Shown: positions 24,426 through 36,590 of the stretch, one piece after another
How positions within the stretch are numbered: the stretch's first letter is position 1
Layout of the letters: each line of letters opens with the position of its first letter
Assembly: GCF_947242115.1 (NCBI RefSeq)
Contig: NC_074713.1
Location: forward strand, 11,910,001-11,974,000
Origin: Biomphalaria glabrata
Taxonomy: Eukaryota > Mollusca > Gastropoda > Planorbidae
Reading direction: 5' to 3'
Length of the DNA: 64,000 bases
The notes under the pieces: generated by a model
Seen by the model: the letters and a program-made list of their open reading frames with translations, nothing else
Told to the model about the DNA's origin: nothing
Database searches by the model: none
Translations under genes and position numbers: made by a program

Positions 24426-25332
24426 TATTTTTTTACAAGTTTAAAAACAACAAAAATAAAGGTTCCTTACATAGACATGTATTACTTAAATCATCATAAA
24501 TTTCAATCAACGAATAACCAATACCCCAATAAAGATTTCGAAGAATAAACTATTGATAAACCTTAAACACAACATAGACATTATTTTTGCTACTAGTGTA
24601 AATATTTATTAAAAATAAAAAAAAATATTTGCATATCAAATTTGAATAACAGAGATAAACAGAGAGCAACAATTATGATTAAAAGTCATTTCATGAAAAT
24701 ATACTGACGCATGAATCAGATTTATTGTTTGGTTAAAAAATAGGAACATTTTATGATTACTATGTTATATTTTCCTTCAATGACTATTTTTTTTTCTATA
24801 ACAATACCAAATAAAAAAAAACAAGAATACTAAGTGGTGACGACAATTAGAAACGAAATTCTATAGTCTGACACAAGTGAGTAATCAGAGCCGAGGCAAA
24901 CATCACGTCTCGGTTTTTCTAAGTTTTATTTTTAAACTGCTTGCTCACCTCAACATCTTTTAATTTTATTTTTTGAAGACTGCATAAAAAGATAGATTTT
25001 TTTTTCTTTTAAGATTTTTAGATTTAAAACCTCAAAACTGTGTTTATTTACTTTTATTGTGAATGTTTCTTATTTGTTTCTGTTCTCATACGTTCAGTGA
25101 TTAGTACGTTATCTGTAATCTTTACTATAGATTGGTACTTTTAGTTAAAGGTTCGGGGGAAGTTGATATCTAAATACAGTCACCAATGATCATTTTATTA
25201 ATTCATAGGAAAGATTAACAAAGAAAACAAGTTTTAAAAAATAAGCTTAAATGATAAACAGTGTGAAGAAAACATTTTTTTTTTCAAAGTGCTGCAGATT
25301 TTGTGTTGAATCCATATTACATCTAGGCCTCG

Positions 25333-28300
25333 TTAACTGCATCTGCTAGAAATCATGGACAACTTTTGAGGCAGCTCAGATCTCCAGAAGTTTTGTTTAT
25401 CTCTAGCGAACTGTTTCATCACTAAGGGATGGCTGTTGAACTCCAGATAGTAGCCTTCGTCTGGTTCGTACTGTGGCCACCTGTTGGTATTCACTTGGCT
25501 GCAAAATATAGAGAAAAAATCTATGAAATATAAAAGTCCATATAGAATTATGAAACTTAGCATTCAGATCTGAAGGTGCGGTGGCTGAGTGGTAAAGCGC
25601 GTTGCTTCCGAACCGAGGGGTCATAGGTTCGAAGACTGGGATTTTTAATTTCGTGATCTTTTGGGCACCTCCAAGTCCACCCAGCTCTAATCTTACTGGC
25701 ATTAATTGGGGAAAGTAGAGGCGGCTGGTCGTTGTGTTGATCACATCAAGTCACATGACACCTTTCTTAACAGATAGCCAAAGAAAACAACAACCATCTA
25801 CATTGTACACCATGAACCGCAATGTCTAGAAAGAGATTTTTTTTCTCTTGCTCGAGACTAACGTAGCCTAATTGCCCAAACGCAATGCTATGACTGGGAG
25901 AGCCTAAAACCAAATCAACATCAACAGTAGTCAAGTTTTTACAACACAAATAAAAAAGAATTAGCGTGCAGTAAATTCTATAGCGCGGCCTGCTCGTGCC
26001 TTCTGATCCAGCCTCTTTTGAGGACATTTGAGATATAACATTAAGAAGTCTAACATGTTAATTAACTTGAGCTAAATTTCTCAATAAAAAAAAAAAAAAA
26101 TTGTAGTCGCTTTATGGGTTAGCATTCACTTTGAACAGGGTGCATCATGTTTTACCTGTTTATCAATCATTCAATCGCTTTTTAAACTTAAATTGCTTCG
26201 TAAAATTATAAGTGAAATATAGTTTTTAAAGACACCAAATGATGATGAAGCTCTAAGCATATTTAATTCTAATCTGTTCACGTTTTATAAAGATATAATT
26301 TAAGCTTTAGTTGAGACCAATGAAATAAAATGATTGTATCTTTCAATCAGTTCTAACAACGAGCCAGGCTAACATCTAGTGAAAGTCAACGTTGAAGAGT
26401 TAACATTACCCTTGTACGAAGTCTGCCACAATGGAGGTGTACACCTTTTTCAACTCCTTGTCTGTGTCCGAGAAGTTGTCGACGGCCCCTGCGTTTATAA
26501 AGGCGTTCATTGATAAGAGCGACACGTCAAACCAATAAGCGATGTCTAGAGCATGTACCATGCCCCGTTCAGTTCCTCTCATGTAGCTGGGGTAGTAGTT
26601 AAAATACAAGAACCAGACTCGAGTGAGTGGATTCTGAGACGCTGCATTGAGAATATCAAAGGCTGGGATAATGAAATTGACGTCAGTCAGAAGCAACGGA
26701 TAACCAGTTTGTCCCACAAATCTGTCTTCATACCAGTTTGATACATAATCCACTAGATTGGGATTCGGGTTTTCAATTTTAAGGCGATCTGCCACATTCT
26801 CTGTTACCACAAACTGTTTCCAAAGTGCATCTTTCTGTTCCCTTGTTCTGTTGGGTTGATTGTAAAAGGTTTCTTTTGCCAGATAATATCTTTGGCCCGT
26901 GACACTGTTTTCATTATTGTTCAACGCAACGAAATAATCTCTATCATAAAAGCCGATATCATGCAGATATTTCTGATCTGTGAGTAGGTTCATAGGCAAC
27001 TTTGGTAAAAGTTCTCCATCTACACGGGGAACATAAGATGTTTTGTAGAGGTCCAACTCAGCAATTAAACTCGCAGCTGGTTTGTTTCGCAAACATTCAA
27101 TGATGTCTTGTGACGAAGAGCTACTTTGATAACAACCTAACTTCTTTGATAAAGTGATCACATCAGACTTTGGATCTTTGTAATCAGCAAACAAAGACGT
27201 CGCAAAACCACTGTGAGAATATACTTTGGTAAAAAGATTTTTTGACACAGGGCTAATAGAAAGAATCGATACAGAGGCACCTCCTGCAGATTCTCCTGCA
27301 ATAGTGATATCATTGGGGTCCCCACCGAATGCTGCAATGTTACGTTTGACCCATTTAATGGCTAGAATCTGATCCCAAAGACCGTAATTTCCAGGACTTG
27401 TATTGTCTTCTGTGCTGAGAAATCCCAGAATTCCAAGCCTGTAGTTGACAGTAACGACAATGATATCCTCAGACGTAACGATACTTCCAGGATTATAGAG
27501 GAAGGACGACCCAACTAGAAAAGCTCCACCGTGGATCCACACAAGAACTTTCTTCATTTTGCTTGCTGGATCTTTTGTATATACGTTTAAGAAAAGACAA
27601 TCTTCAGAAGCCGTTTCTGATTGGGCTAAAAACATACTAGCCTGCGGGCATGATGCTTTAAACCTTGTTGCATCAATGACGTTTTCTGAAAATACATAGA
27701 TTAGGGTTAATGACCATATTCACTCAACAAAAGACAAGACGAAATTTAGGAAAGGATTATAATGGGAAATAACCTATGAACAAACAGAAGCCTACCTCCC
27801 TCTAGACTAAGGCACTTTGAATTCCAATGTCACAATTACCTGAGTATGGCAGAGGCTCTGGCTTTGCGAATCTCAATTTTCCAATGGGAGGTTTAGCGTA
27901 AGGGATGCCACGGAAAGACCAATAGGATTGGTTATTGACAGCCGGCTCGCAAAGTCCTCGTACAGGTCCAAGTCGTGTCTTTACTACTGTTGTACTGAAC
28001 GGTGCCGCCTCTGAGTCTTGGAGCACCAACACACCAATCACTCCTATGAGTAAACATCTTGCAGCTGTGAAATTCTATGGGAAAAATCAACTTTGAAAAC
28101 GATTCATAAAAAGCACTACTAACACTATTAGAATATAAAAAAAAAAATAACCAGAAAAACTAAGATCACTGGATCGAACTATTAAGATTAAAAATACAGA
28201 ATGGATGTGATTGAGATAATTCAAAGATACGCTCTTAATTAAAAGGTGAGTTTTAAAAATCATCTTTAAGACCAATGAAAACAAAGCGACACCCGCTAAA

Positions 28301-29911
28301 GTGAATACACGCATACACACACACAACACATATCGCACACAAAATTCTCATAGATGACATACACACACACACCAAGCCAATCACAGTTATACAACATAGG
28401 CCTACATGTTGGTGCTCAGTTTAAACTACTATCGCTGAAAAACAACGTTGCCAATGCAGGGAAATATTTCTTTTATTTCAATCTAATACAAAGACTATGT
28501 TTAACTTTGGAGTTCTATGTAAGTTGAAATAAATAGAAATAATTTAGTACTCATTTATTTTATACTATTTAATAGGTTTCGGTAATTAGACTGACGTTAA
28601 GGCTATAATCGTTTTATCATTATTATTTAATCTTAATAACTAATAACAACGTTACAAAGGCAGTTTTTGAGGAAAGCTGTCCTTTCAGGCAGGTAAAAAG
28701 GCAGGTTTCAATATTTTCAGAAAGAATATCAGAAACTATGAACTACAAACTATCAACAACTACAACTCTATCAACAACTACAACTCTATCAACAGCTACA
28801 ACACTATCAACAGCCACAACACTATCAACAAATACAACACTATCAACAGCTACAACACTATAAACAACTACAACACTATATCAACAACTACAACACTGTC
28901 AACAACTACAACACTATCAACAGCTACAACACTATCAACAGTTACAACACTATCAACAGCTACAACACTATCAACAGCTACAACACTATCAACAACTACA
29001 ACACTATCAACAGCTACAACACTATCAACAGCTACAACACTATCAACAATTACAACACTATCAATAACTACAACACTATCAACAACTACAACACTATCAG
29101 CAGCTACAACACTATCAACAACTACAACACTATCAACAACTACAACACTATCAACAGCTACAACACTATCAACAGCTACAACTCCGTGGATACAAAAAAG
29201 AAGAGAGGTACTCGTGTCGAAAGTGTTGCCGATACTGTTGTATTGTTAGTTCGACTGATACCACAGGATACGAAGATTAATTAATGTTATAATTATTACA
29301 TTGATATTGTTCATATGTATTAAATGGACTGATAGTTATGAAGATAAAGTTCAATGTGTACCTGGCCTAACTGATGTTATTGAATGATTATCTGATTGAT
29401 TTAATGGTTTTGTGAAGGTCAAATATCTCTCATTTAAAGCCTCAACATAGAATCTTATCACTATTTCGCTTTCAGGAAACAAAAAAAAAATGTAGCCGTT
29501 GCATCAGAACTTTGAAATATCTAAAATATTATGATATCGAATTTTCAATATCTGTTCTAGTTTTATGATATCTAAGCGGGACGGTCGGACCGACAGACAA
29601 AGCACACAAAACTAATAGCGGCTATTTCCCTTTTTTGGGCCGCTAAAAAAAAAAAAAGAGTCAGTCTGTGACCCATAGTCAGCGGTTGTCTCCCCTCAGG
29701 TCTAAAACAAAACGAAGTTTATCCAGAAAGTTCGATGCTAGTAAGCCTACAGACATTCTACTTTGACCTGCCAACTGTGCATAGATGTCCAGAATGTTTA
29801 ACTCGTTGAGCAGGATCAAGAAAAAAAATATTTTTTTTTCCCAATGTTTGCTAAATGTAATTATTGAACTATAATGAATGATATATTAAAGGTCAACTTT
29901 TCACTTACCAT
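25333..29911 (-). CDS. CES-B: secreted carboxylesterase/cholinesterase-family protein
   Basis: Minus-strand coding exons are 29911-29905, 28064-27840, 27685-26410 and 25498-25333, totalling 558 codons with TAA. Exon 28064-27840 has no in-frame ATG: its own ATG is one base out of phase. A 7-nt coding piece (ATGGTAA) upstream, homologous to CES-C, gives MVTARCLLIGVIGVLVLQ, a good signal peptide. That first exon is inferred; its donor GTGAAA is weak and a stronger GTAAGT overlaps it. Family marks: SEDCLFLNVYTK, GESAGGAS, probable acid Glu in ALNNNE and His in GMVHALDIAYW. The oxyanion motif reads HGGAF rather than HGGGF, a substitution tolerated in some carboxylesterases. Probably an active secreted esterase. 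AATAAA (minus) is at 25199-25194. It is very close to CES-C. Confidence 0.9.
25570..25795 (+). repeat. SINE family A in the last CES-B intron
   Basis: Head GGTGCGGTGGCTGAGTGG, B-box region GGTCATAGGTTCGAAGAC, body TCCAAGTCCACCCAGCTC and ATTGGGGAAAGTAGAGGC. The 3' tail is lost near 25790. Antisense to the gene. Confidence 0.85.
28738..29185. repeat. 18-bp minisatellite in CES-B intron 1
   Basis: About 25 units of ACTATCAACAGCTACAAC, with AACTAC and AATTAC variants. The array begins next to ATGAACTACAAACTATCAAC, which is also seen as a single copy at 47208-47225 in the matching intron of CES-C. The array therefore expanded from a short seed after, or differently from, the duplication. Confidence 0.9.
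29497..29655 (+). repeat. Dispersed repeat family G, copy in CES-B intron 1
   Basis: GTAGCCGTTGCATCAGAACT, GATATCTAAGCGGGACGGTC, GACAGACAAAGCACACAAAA and an end GGGCCGCTAAAAA. Copies at 48085-48235 and 49078-49270 share the GGACGGACAGACA and CACAAAACTAATA parts and a terminal CGGCnnnnnCCCCTTTCGGG-like stem. Confidence 0.65.
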
Positions 29912-30712
29912 CACACTGCTTGTTTGGTTCCAGGTGAAGTTAATCCTTTGTCTTTATTGCCAGAGAAACGAGCCCTTTTCGTTACTTTTTCCTTCTGTGT
30001 AATAAAGTAAAAAAAAGAACTGAAATTTAAAAAGAAAACAAACTCTGTCTTATATGGACATGAAGATTCCCAATTCAATGTAAAATGAAATGTGTTTTAG
30101 TTCCTATGTTTCTATGTCAAATGTATTTTAGCAACATTTTTTAAAGAACAGTACTGTATTTGACGATAATTTTTGTAACTTTTATATTTATATTAGTATA
30201 TTAATTAGCACGTGGAAATACTAGAAAGATTACAATTAGTTCTTATTAAAAATGTCGGATGTCAAGTCTCTTTACCTTCTCAAGCTCTAGAGATGGAGTT
30301 TAGTTGCTCTACTCAACAGAGCTGCTTGGTTTTCAGAAGTAATCTTTTTGTGCACCCGCACACGTAATATATCACACTATGAAAACTTGGACCAGATATT
30401 AACTTCAATTTGTCAAAACTCACGCATAAATGAATCAGCAACTTATCCCAACTTTATGACATAGAAACAGTAATGTAATATGTACGTTACTCGTAACCAG
30501 AAGGGAATGTAACACTCCCCCCCCCCTTTTTTTTTTCTCTTCTTGCTCTTACATTTTCTTCCTGTAGGCAAACATACTAGAATGAAATGGAGAGAGTTGG
30601 GTTACCAAAACACACTCAACACTGAACTGACTGCTTTTTTTTTTTTTTGGTCCAACAGAAGAGTTAAGAAGTAAGGGGAAAGTTTGAATCAGATCTGGCT
30701 CAGGTATATATA

Positions 30713-31260
30713 TATATTATACAGTGGGTCCCATCCCATTGTGGTCTGGTCAGTCATCAGAGGGCTGACTTTTTAGCGAAGGCCGCGGCGGCAACGTGCA
30801 CCCTGGATGATGAACCGTGCAGTCTCGCGAGTGTACGATTCCTAGCCGACACCCGTCTGTTGGCACTTTGGTACGACAGTTGGGACGCTTCTGACAAGGG
30901 CCGAGAGCTACACAGGCAGATGAGTAGACCAGACAGAAAGGGCGCATGGTGGGATCTCTGCCATGCGGAACAGGCAGTGCTAGCCCAGTTCCGAGTCGGG
31001 CACTGTCTAATAGGAGCGTACTTTGGACGGTGGGTGGAAGGAGAACTACGACACACGGTGCCGCCACTGCGTCGAGGACGATGAGACAATAGAGCACATT
31101 CTTTATGAATGCCGAGCTCTGCATGAGGGACGATCGGGACAAGGAATTGAGAGAGAGAAAACTGGTCTATGTGCGGTAAAAGGTCTGTCCTTGCCCACTT
31201 CTTCCGTGCTCTAAGGGAGTAATTCTCAGCATGGTACGTTACTAATGGGGTCTCTGATTC
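30713..31260 (+). mobile_element. 5'-truncated LINE fragment with 16-bp target duplication
   Basis: The C-terminal end of a non-LTR ORF2 is readable: WWDLCHAEQAVLAQF, VGHCLIGAYFGRW, then in the next frame CRHCVEDDETIEHILYEC, a zinc-binding motif typical of Jockey-type elements. At least one frameshift. GGCTCAGGTATATATA stands on both sides (30697-30712 and 31261-31276). The uninterrupted counterpart of this locus is near 50290 upstream of CES-C, so this insertion happened in the CES-B lineage after the B/C duplication. Confidence 0.85.
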
Positions 31261-32011
31261 GGCTCAGGTATATATAATATCTTAGATTTTACATTTCATT
31301 TCTTTGTTTTGATCTCTTCATTGCCATTTTTCATTTCAAGTCTTTGTTTAAACCTGATCTTCTTATGTCTTAACTTTTAGACTGAAGTTTTTGTTTAGAC
31401 CAAATCTTTTACACGTCATTTCTCTCACTTCCCATTTTCTGATCAAGTTGAAATTTTGTACATTTATTCACTATCGATGGCAACACATGAATCAATATAA
31501 AACAATTAGTTGCAATTCATTTTCAAATAAAAGACCAAGAATTTATTGATCTTACGGGAGATAATCCTTGCAATAACTAGAGATATAGGAGCGATGAACT
31601 GTTCTCTCCCCCAAAGCTACGCAATATTAGCGAATTAAAAAAAAATTTATATTTGACTTGTTTATTGCAAGTATTTGTTTGACAATGCTGGACATTTTCC
31701 GCGTCTTTCTTTTTCGTTTTAATGGCGAATAAATTTTACGGCAAATAATTTTAAATCCTCTAATTTCAGACAACTTTCTGTTGCATTTAGTATCAGTTCC
31801 AAGTTCATGCTATAAAGCAATATAGATTAGAATTTAGCAAGGCAAATCCAGGCAGTATTCGGGTTAAAAAATTCTTGTCTAGTTAAAATTCTTCTTATTA
31901 GCTTGCAAACTCTTTATGGGCTTATAAAAAGTTGGAAACTGAATGGAAACTCGATGGACGTTATTTCGAGAAAGGCTTTAGCGATTTTCCGAGAAATTTG
32001 AAATTTTATGT

Positions 32012-32153
32012 CTCTGGGAAAACAATCTACCTAATCGGCGACACAGTAAAAACTCTGGTTTAACCGGTACAACTTTTCAAATCTCTGGAAAAACAATCTA
32101 CCTAATCGGCGACACAGTGAAAACTCTGGTTTAACCGGCTATAAGTTTTCAAA
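32012..32153. repeat. 71-bp tandem duplication
   Basis: Two copies (32012-32082 and 32083-32153) share CAATCTACCTAATCGGCGAC, AAACTCTGGTTTAACCGG and CTTTTCAAAT-like ends with few differences. Confidence 0.85.
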
Positions 32154-32684
32154 TTAAATTTTGGTTTACGTCTCTTTTTTTCCACTTGAACACGGCTACA
32201 GCTGGAAATAGCAGACGCGACTGAAATGTTTCTTTGTATTTAGTAAAAGAGTTGAATGACTAGTTGATCTAGTTGAGCATTTGGTGCATCGCGTCTTTTG
32301 GAGAACTAGTTTTCTTGACTGGAAATAAACTTAACTCTTTCTCTCCGTAATTATTTTTCTTGTTCCGATAGTACTATTTGTATTTCATTATCCTGTTATG
32401 ATTAAACTTCAATAACTTTTTTGTTTGTTTTGTTTTTCATCAGAAAATGTTTTATTTGGTATTGAATTATAGGAATTATTGAATTATTTAGCAACACAAG
32501 TTAAAGTTTATAAATCCAAAAACCAATTTAGATAATGGGAGTCACATCAACGTTGGCTTCGTCAATTAGATGAGAAAGAGTTAATTGTGTAAAGCTCACC
32601 ATTTCTTGCAACAATGAAGCCTTACAAGAAATCAGCAGAATGAGAAGCCACTGACCACCATCAGATTTATAAAGGAGGAAAAGA

Positions 32685-33080
32685 TCAACTCACTGTGTCT
32701 GTCTGTCTATCCGTCTGTCTGTCTTGTAAAAAGTTTGTACACATTATTTCCCTCACATCCAATCTCGGATTAAGCTGAAATTTTGTACAATTATTTTTTT
32801 TACCTGACATTACAAGAATCAATTTTAAAAATTAACCATTTAAGTTATTGGAAAGTAATTATTTTGTTTGGTATCTTGAACAATGGAAAGAAATCGTACT
32901 TGACAGATGTGGAGGTATAAGTGGAATTAGTCCCCTTGAGGAATCTTGAGCTCTGATTGAACATTGTTGTAGGAATTAAAAAAAAAAAAACGATCATGTA
33001 AACATTCACAAGATACCCTCTTCTTCCCTCCCCCTTTCACAACTTGTCCAGACAAGTGATAGGATCATAATGCATTGAGA
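32685..33080 (-). repeat. Dispersed repeat family D, longest copy
   Basis: AAAAGATCAACTCACTGTGT, a (GTCT)n tract, AATCTCGGATTAAGCTGAAA, TACAAGAATCAATTTTAAAA and GACAAGTGATAGGATCATAA match 23360-23680 in the same order. Confidence 0.65.
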
Positions 33081-34190
33081 GGGCTAAAATGATTGGTTAA
33101 AATATTTCTATCGCACAGATTTAGTATGTCTAGGTCCATCATAAATATACTTGCTGATCCAAACTAATTGAAACAAGTAGACTTAATGTAAGCATTTTTA
33201 AAATGTATTTTCTATATTATTCTTGTTTGAAGTGACTCCTGTATTTCATAAGATAAGAAGATAACAGAGACAGTTTTATAATGTTGTTACATCTTCTTCC
33301 TAAAATATTTACACATATGTCTTCCTCTCATTTAGACAATAAAAAAGAAATGTTGTTATTTTATTTCTTTAATGCCTTCTATCAATTGTTAGACCTTCCA
33401 AAAGTACGTCTTTGGGAGGTAGTTAGATGAGTTTGGTCAGCTTGATCTAGTTGTTAAAACTTGAAGTTAAAGAAGCACACGTTCCTGAAAGTTTCTTAAG
33501 CCAATAGTCCCCAAGATTGTCAAACCAGGGTTTTAGATCTAGATCTAGTCACTGCTACAATATTTTCCTCATTTGTCCTTTCGCGTAGTGTATTGTCAGC
33601 GCCGATCTAAGTAAGTAGAGGCCTAGACAGGATATCTGTGGGGGAACCCTGGAGGGTGAGAACTTTGAAGCTGAACAGTCTGCACTGCCCCATGTCCGGC
33701 CATGTTTGTAGTAAGTATTTTGAATTTGATTTCCATTTAGTGTGTTTTTCTTTTACTAGCATTGATAATGTTTCTCTAAACTAAGTAGATCTACTTGTGC
33801 TATATGAACATATATAGTTTGGCTATCTAACTATGGAGCTCTATGTGCAAGTCCTGCTGTACTCCAGGAATTTTTAACAGTGATTGGATTTGAACTGGGT
33901 CTGTTTGCTGAGCCCACATGCAGCATGGAAACCTCAAAGATAGCGCCCCCCCCCCCTTACCCTTGTGTCTACAAAGCAGATAGACCAGCGCACTGAGCGT
34001 GCCCGAGCACGAATGGCTACTTTAAATGGAGAAAAAAATAAGTTGATTTTTTCTTTGCTTACAGACATAGGCATTAAGTATAGCAAAGCATGGGGGAATG
34101 TATTGCCAGAGGATTCTAGCGATTTATTGTTTCTTATCTTTCAGCTGTTCTCATTTACGTTTCTTTTTCGATCCGTATTTTGCAATTGCA

Positions 34191-36408
34191 TAATAATAAT
34201 AATAATAATAATAATAAGTTTTAACGAGCTAATATCGGAACCGTCTTCAATGCTGTTGGAACTCACTGAAGGGAGAACATCTCTCCTCCCCAAAAAAGGG
34301 GATCCGAACCAACCATCAAACTATCGCCCTATCACGTGTCTGTCAGTGGTGTATAAACTATTAACTTCACTTTTAAAAAGTAAAATGTATAAATTTTGTT
34401 CTGCCCATAAGCTACTAGCAGATGAACAACAAGGTTGCATTGAAGAGTCGATGGGCTGTAAAGTACAGCTAACTATAGATGGTATTATATTGCATCAAGC
34501 TAATAGAAGAAAGAGAAATTTACACATGTGTTACATCGACTACAAAAAAGCTTTCGATTCAGTTCCGCATGATTGGCTATTAAAAACCCTGGACATCCAT
34601 AGAATCAACCCAAGAATAAAACAACTATTAAAAGTCTGTATGAATAATTGGAAGATAAACCTGCACCTAAATCGTGATAAACTAGGTTCTGTGCACATAA
34701 GAAGAGGTATATACCAGGGTGACTCACTATCTCCACTCTGGTTCTGCCTAGCGATTAATCCTCTATCTACATTACTCCAAGACTCTACAAACGGTTTTAG
34801 GGTTGACACTAAATGTACAAAATGTGTGTCCCACTTATTATACATGGATGATCTAAAGCTATATGCAGAAACCGAGCAAAAATTACACACCTTAATCAAA
34901 ACGGTAAAATGCTTTAGTGACGATATCTGTATGTCTTTTGGCCTGGATAAGTGTGGCATTATAAGCATTAAAAAGGGCAAGGCAACGAACACCAACATTG
35001 CATTTGAAGGCATCGAGGAATTGAACTCTGCCTCTCTTTATAAATATCTTGGAATAAACCAGAATGCCAAGATAAACCATAAGAAATTAAAAGAGGACTT
35101 TCTTGGCAAATATAGGCAAAGAGTTAATAAAATCCTCAACACCAAACTGTCTGGCAGTAATCTCATCACTGCAATTAACAGCTGGGCCGTCCCTGTGCTC
35201 CTTTACACGTTCGGTGTGATCAAATGGACTGACACCGACCTACATGACATTGACAGACTCACTAGAAAATTACTAACCAAGTTTCGATGCCTACACCCCA
35301 AGTCCTCCACCATAAGGTTATACCTGCCCAGGAAGGATGGGGGTCGTGGATTGCAGAATATCTTCAAATTGTGTAAGATGCAAGTTTTAAAAATACGATC
35401 AAAACTGCTCGCCTCCAGCAACAAATTAGTTTCCTTCCTACGGAAATACGACTCCGATGCAACCCCTCTGAACCTACACAATGCTGATGTCAATATCGGT
35501 TTGGACGACGTAGGGCATGAGATTCGCCAATTGGAAGAAAAAACACTCCACGGAAAATTTCCGGCTTCATTACATGGGGACAACATCGACAAGGCTGCTT
35601 CCTTAACATGGCTCAAAGCAGGTCATCTCTACCCTGAAACAGAAGGCTTTGTTACAGCAATACAGGACAGAGTAATCAGGACAAAAAATTACGAGAAGCA
35701 TATCCTGAAACTCAATGTTGTCGACAAATGCCGAAAATGTGGAAATGTGGGCGAGTCGATTGAACACATTATGGCAGGATGTCCAGCCCTATCAGAATCA
35801 GCCTACCTAGGTCGCCATAACCAAGTTGCAAAGTTAATACACCAACACCTGGCTTTGACGTACAAATTGATCGATAAGGACACTCCCCCTTATTATAAAT
35901 ACTCTCCGCAAGAGGTTCTCGAGTCTACTGAATATCTGCTGTACTGGGATAGGCCTATTCTGACCGACAAAACGGTAGATTTCAATCGCCCGGATCTGCT
36001 GTTCATCGATAAAAAAGAAAAAACCGCTACCATTATCGATATCGCCGTACCACTGTCTCATAATTTACGAAAAACTGAGATAGAAAAACAAAGAAAATAT
36101 GGGAACCTAGGCTTGGAGATTAAGCGTCTATGGAAATTGTCCAAAATAACAATATACCCCATTGTTATATCAACCGAGGGGATAATAACAACTGACCTCA
36201 CAGACACCTTCAAGGCCCTTAACATTCCTAGGAACATCTTCGTTGCCTGTCAGAGGGCGGTACTGCTGCAGACCTGCCACATCACCAGAAAATTCCTCAG
36301 TGGAAACTGTTAAAGGGACTACGATGAATTTTGTTTCTCTTTAGCGAAACTCGACCCTGGCAGCGCCAGAGAATGACTACTCGTTCATTTCTAACATAAT
36401 AATAATAA
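34191..36408 (+). mobile_element. R4/Dong-like LINE, 5'-truncated, inserted in a (TAA)n tract
   Basis: (TAA)9 at 34191-34217 and (TAA)4 at 36397-36408 border the insertion. One frame stays open from before the repeat to TAA at 36311-36313. Element-derived reading begins about SEPSSM at 34230. The RT blocks are GRTSLLPKKGDP, NYRPITCLSVVYKL, CYIDYKKAFDSVPHDWL, YQGDSLSPLWFCLAINPLS and YMDD (34841-34852). A CCHC-type motif follows (CRKCG...EH....C, 35729-35782), then a restriction-like endonuclease core (RPD at 35987-35995, IIDIAVP near 36032). Endonuclease placement and TAA target fit the R4/Dong branch. The 5' part of the ORF is absent, so it cannot be autonomous. The frame shows no break, suggesting a young insertion. 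Confidence 0.85.
36314..36396 (+). other. 3' UTR of the R4-like LINE with three stem-loops
   Basis: Three short inverted repeats follow one another: GTTTC/GAAAC (36333-36350), CTGGC-AGC-GCCAG (36357-36369) and AATGA/TCATT (36372-36389). They end just before the (TAA)n tail. A role in RT recognition of its RNA is inferred from how R2-group elements work. Confidence 0.6.
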
Positions 36409-36454
36409 TATACTCAGCAAGTTACTTAGCAAGTTACAATGATAAGGACATTTA

Positions 36455-36590
36455 TCTTGCTCTATATGCTAGGACAAAGTCGTACAAGTTCTCCTTTTCC
36501 ATTACTACCATTAGAGCACGGAATGGGTTGCATGAATCAGCCAGGAAAACCAATGATTTCATTTGAAGGAACTTAAAATTTATAAGATAA
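36455..36590 (+). mobile_element. LINE family L 3' fragment
   Basis: TATATGCTAGGACAAAGTCG, TACCATTAGAGCACGGAATG and GAATCAGCCAGGAAAACC match the [10 protein letters not shown]-coding end of the element at 5440-6072, followed by TAAGATAAGAT. It lies directly beyond the R4-like element. Confidence 0.65.

Larger units (their letters stand above)
17807..25332. other. CES-A to CES-B intergenic interval
   Basis: About 7.5 kb holding SINEs (18532, 24228), a hAT-like terminus near 19782 (CAGGGATTCCCAAA), an unclassified repeat at 20549-20705, two minisatellites (20780 and 23757), a LINE 3' end (22205) and a dispersed repeat (23360-23680). A minus-strand open stretch at 20115-20336 has no recognisable motif and was not called a gene. 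Confidence 0.5.
31277..33900. other. Intergenic interval upstream of CES-B
   Basis: 31277-31420 continues the block duplicated upstream of CES-C. After this come a partial family D repeat (31430-31520), a 71-bp tandem duplication (32012-32153), a longer family D copy (32685-33080) and a LINE L tail with shared flank (33222-33312). No gene is visible. Confidence 0.5.

Noticed and set aside
28039-28041. GTG as start codon of CES-B
   Set aside because: An upstream coding exon conserved with CES-C gives an ATG start and a full signal peptide, which is more likely in an animal gene.
30750-31142. Minus-strand ORFs of 110-130 codons
   Set aside because: The plus strand of the same DNA encodes the recognisable LINE C-terminus with its zinc-binding motif.
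33965-34190. N-terminal 75 codons of the open frame running into the R4-like LINE
   Set aside because: They lie left of the (TAA)9 target tract and do not resemble the element. The Met there is a chance start and the run of Ile codons is the microsatellite.
34540-35616. Antisense ORFs across the R4-like LINE and across the esterase exons (for example 26553-26741, 43838-44026)
   Set aside because: They mirror well-supported coding frames on the other strand.
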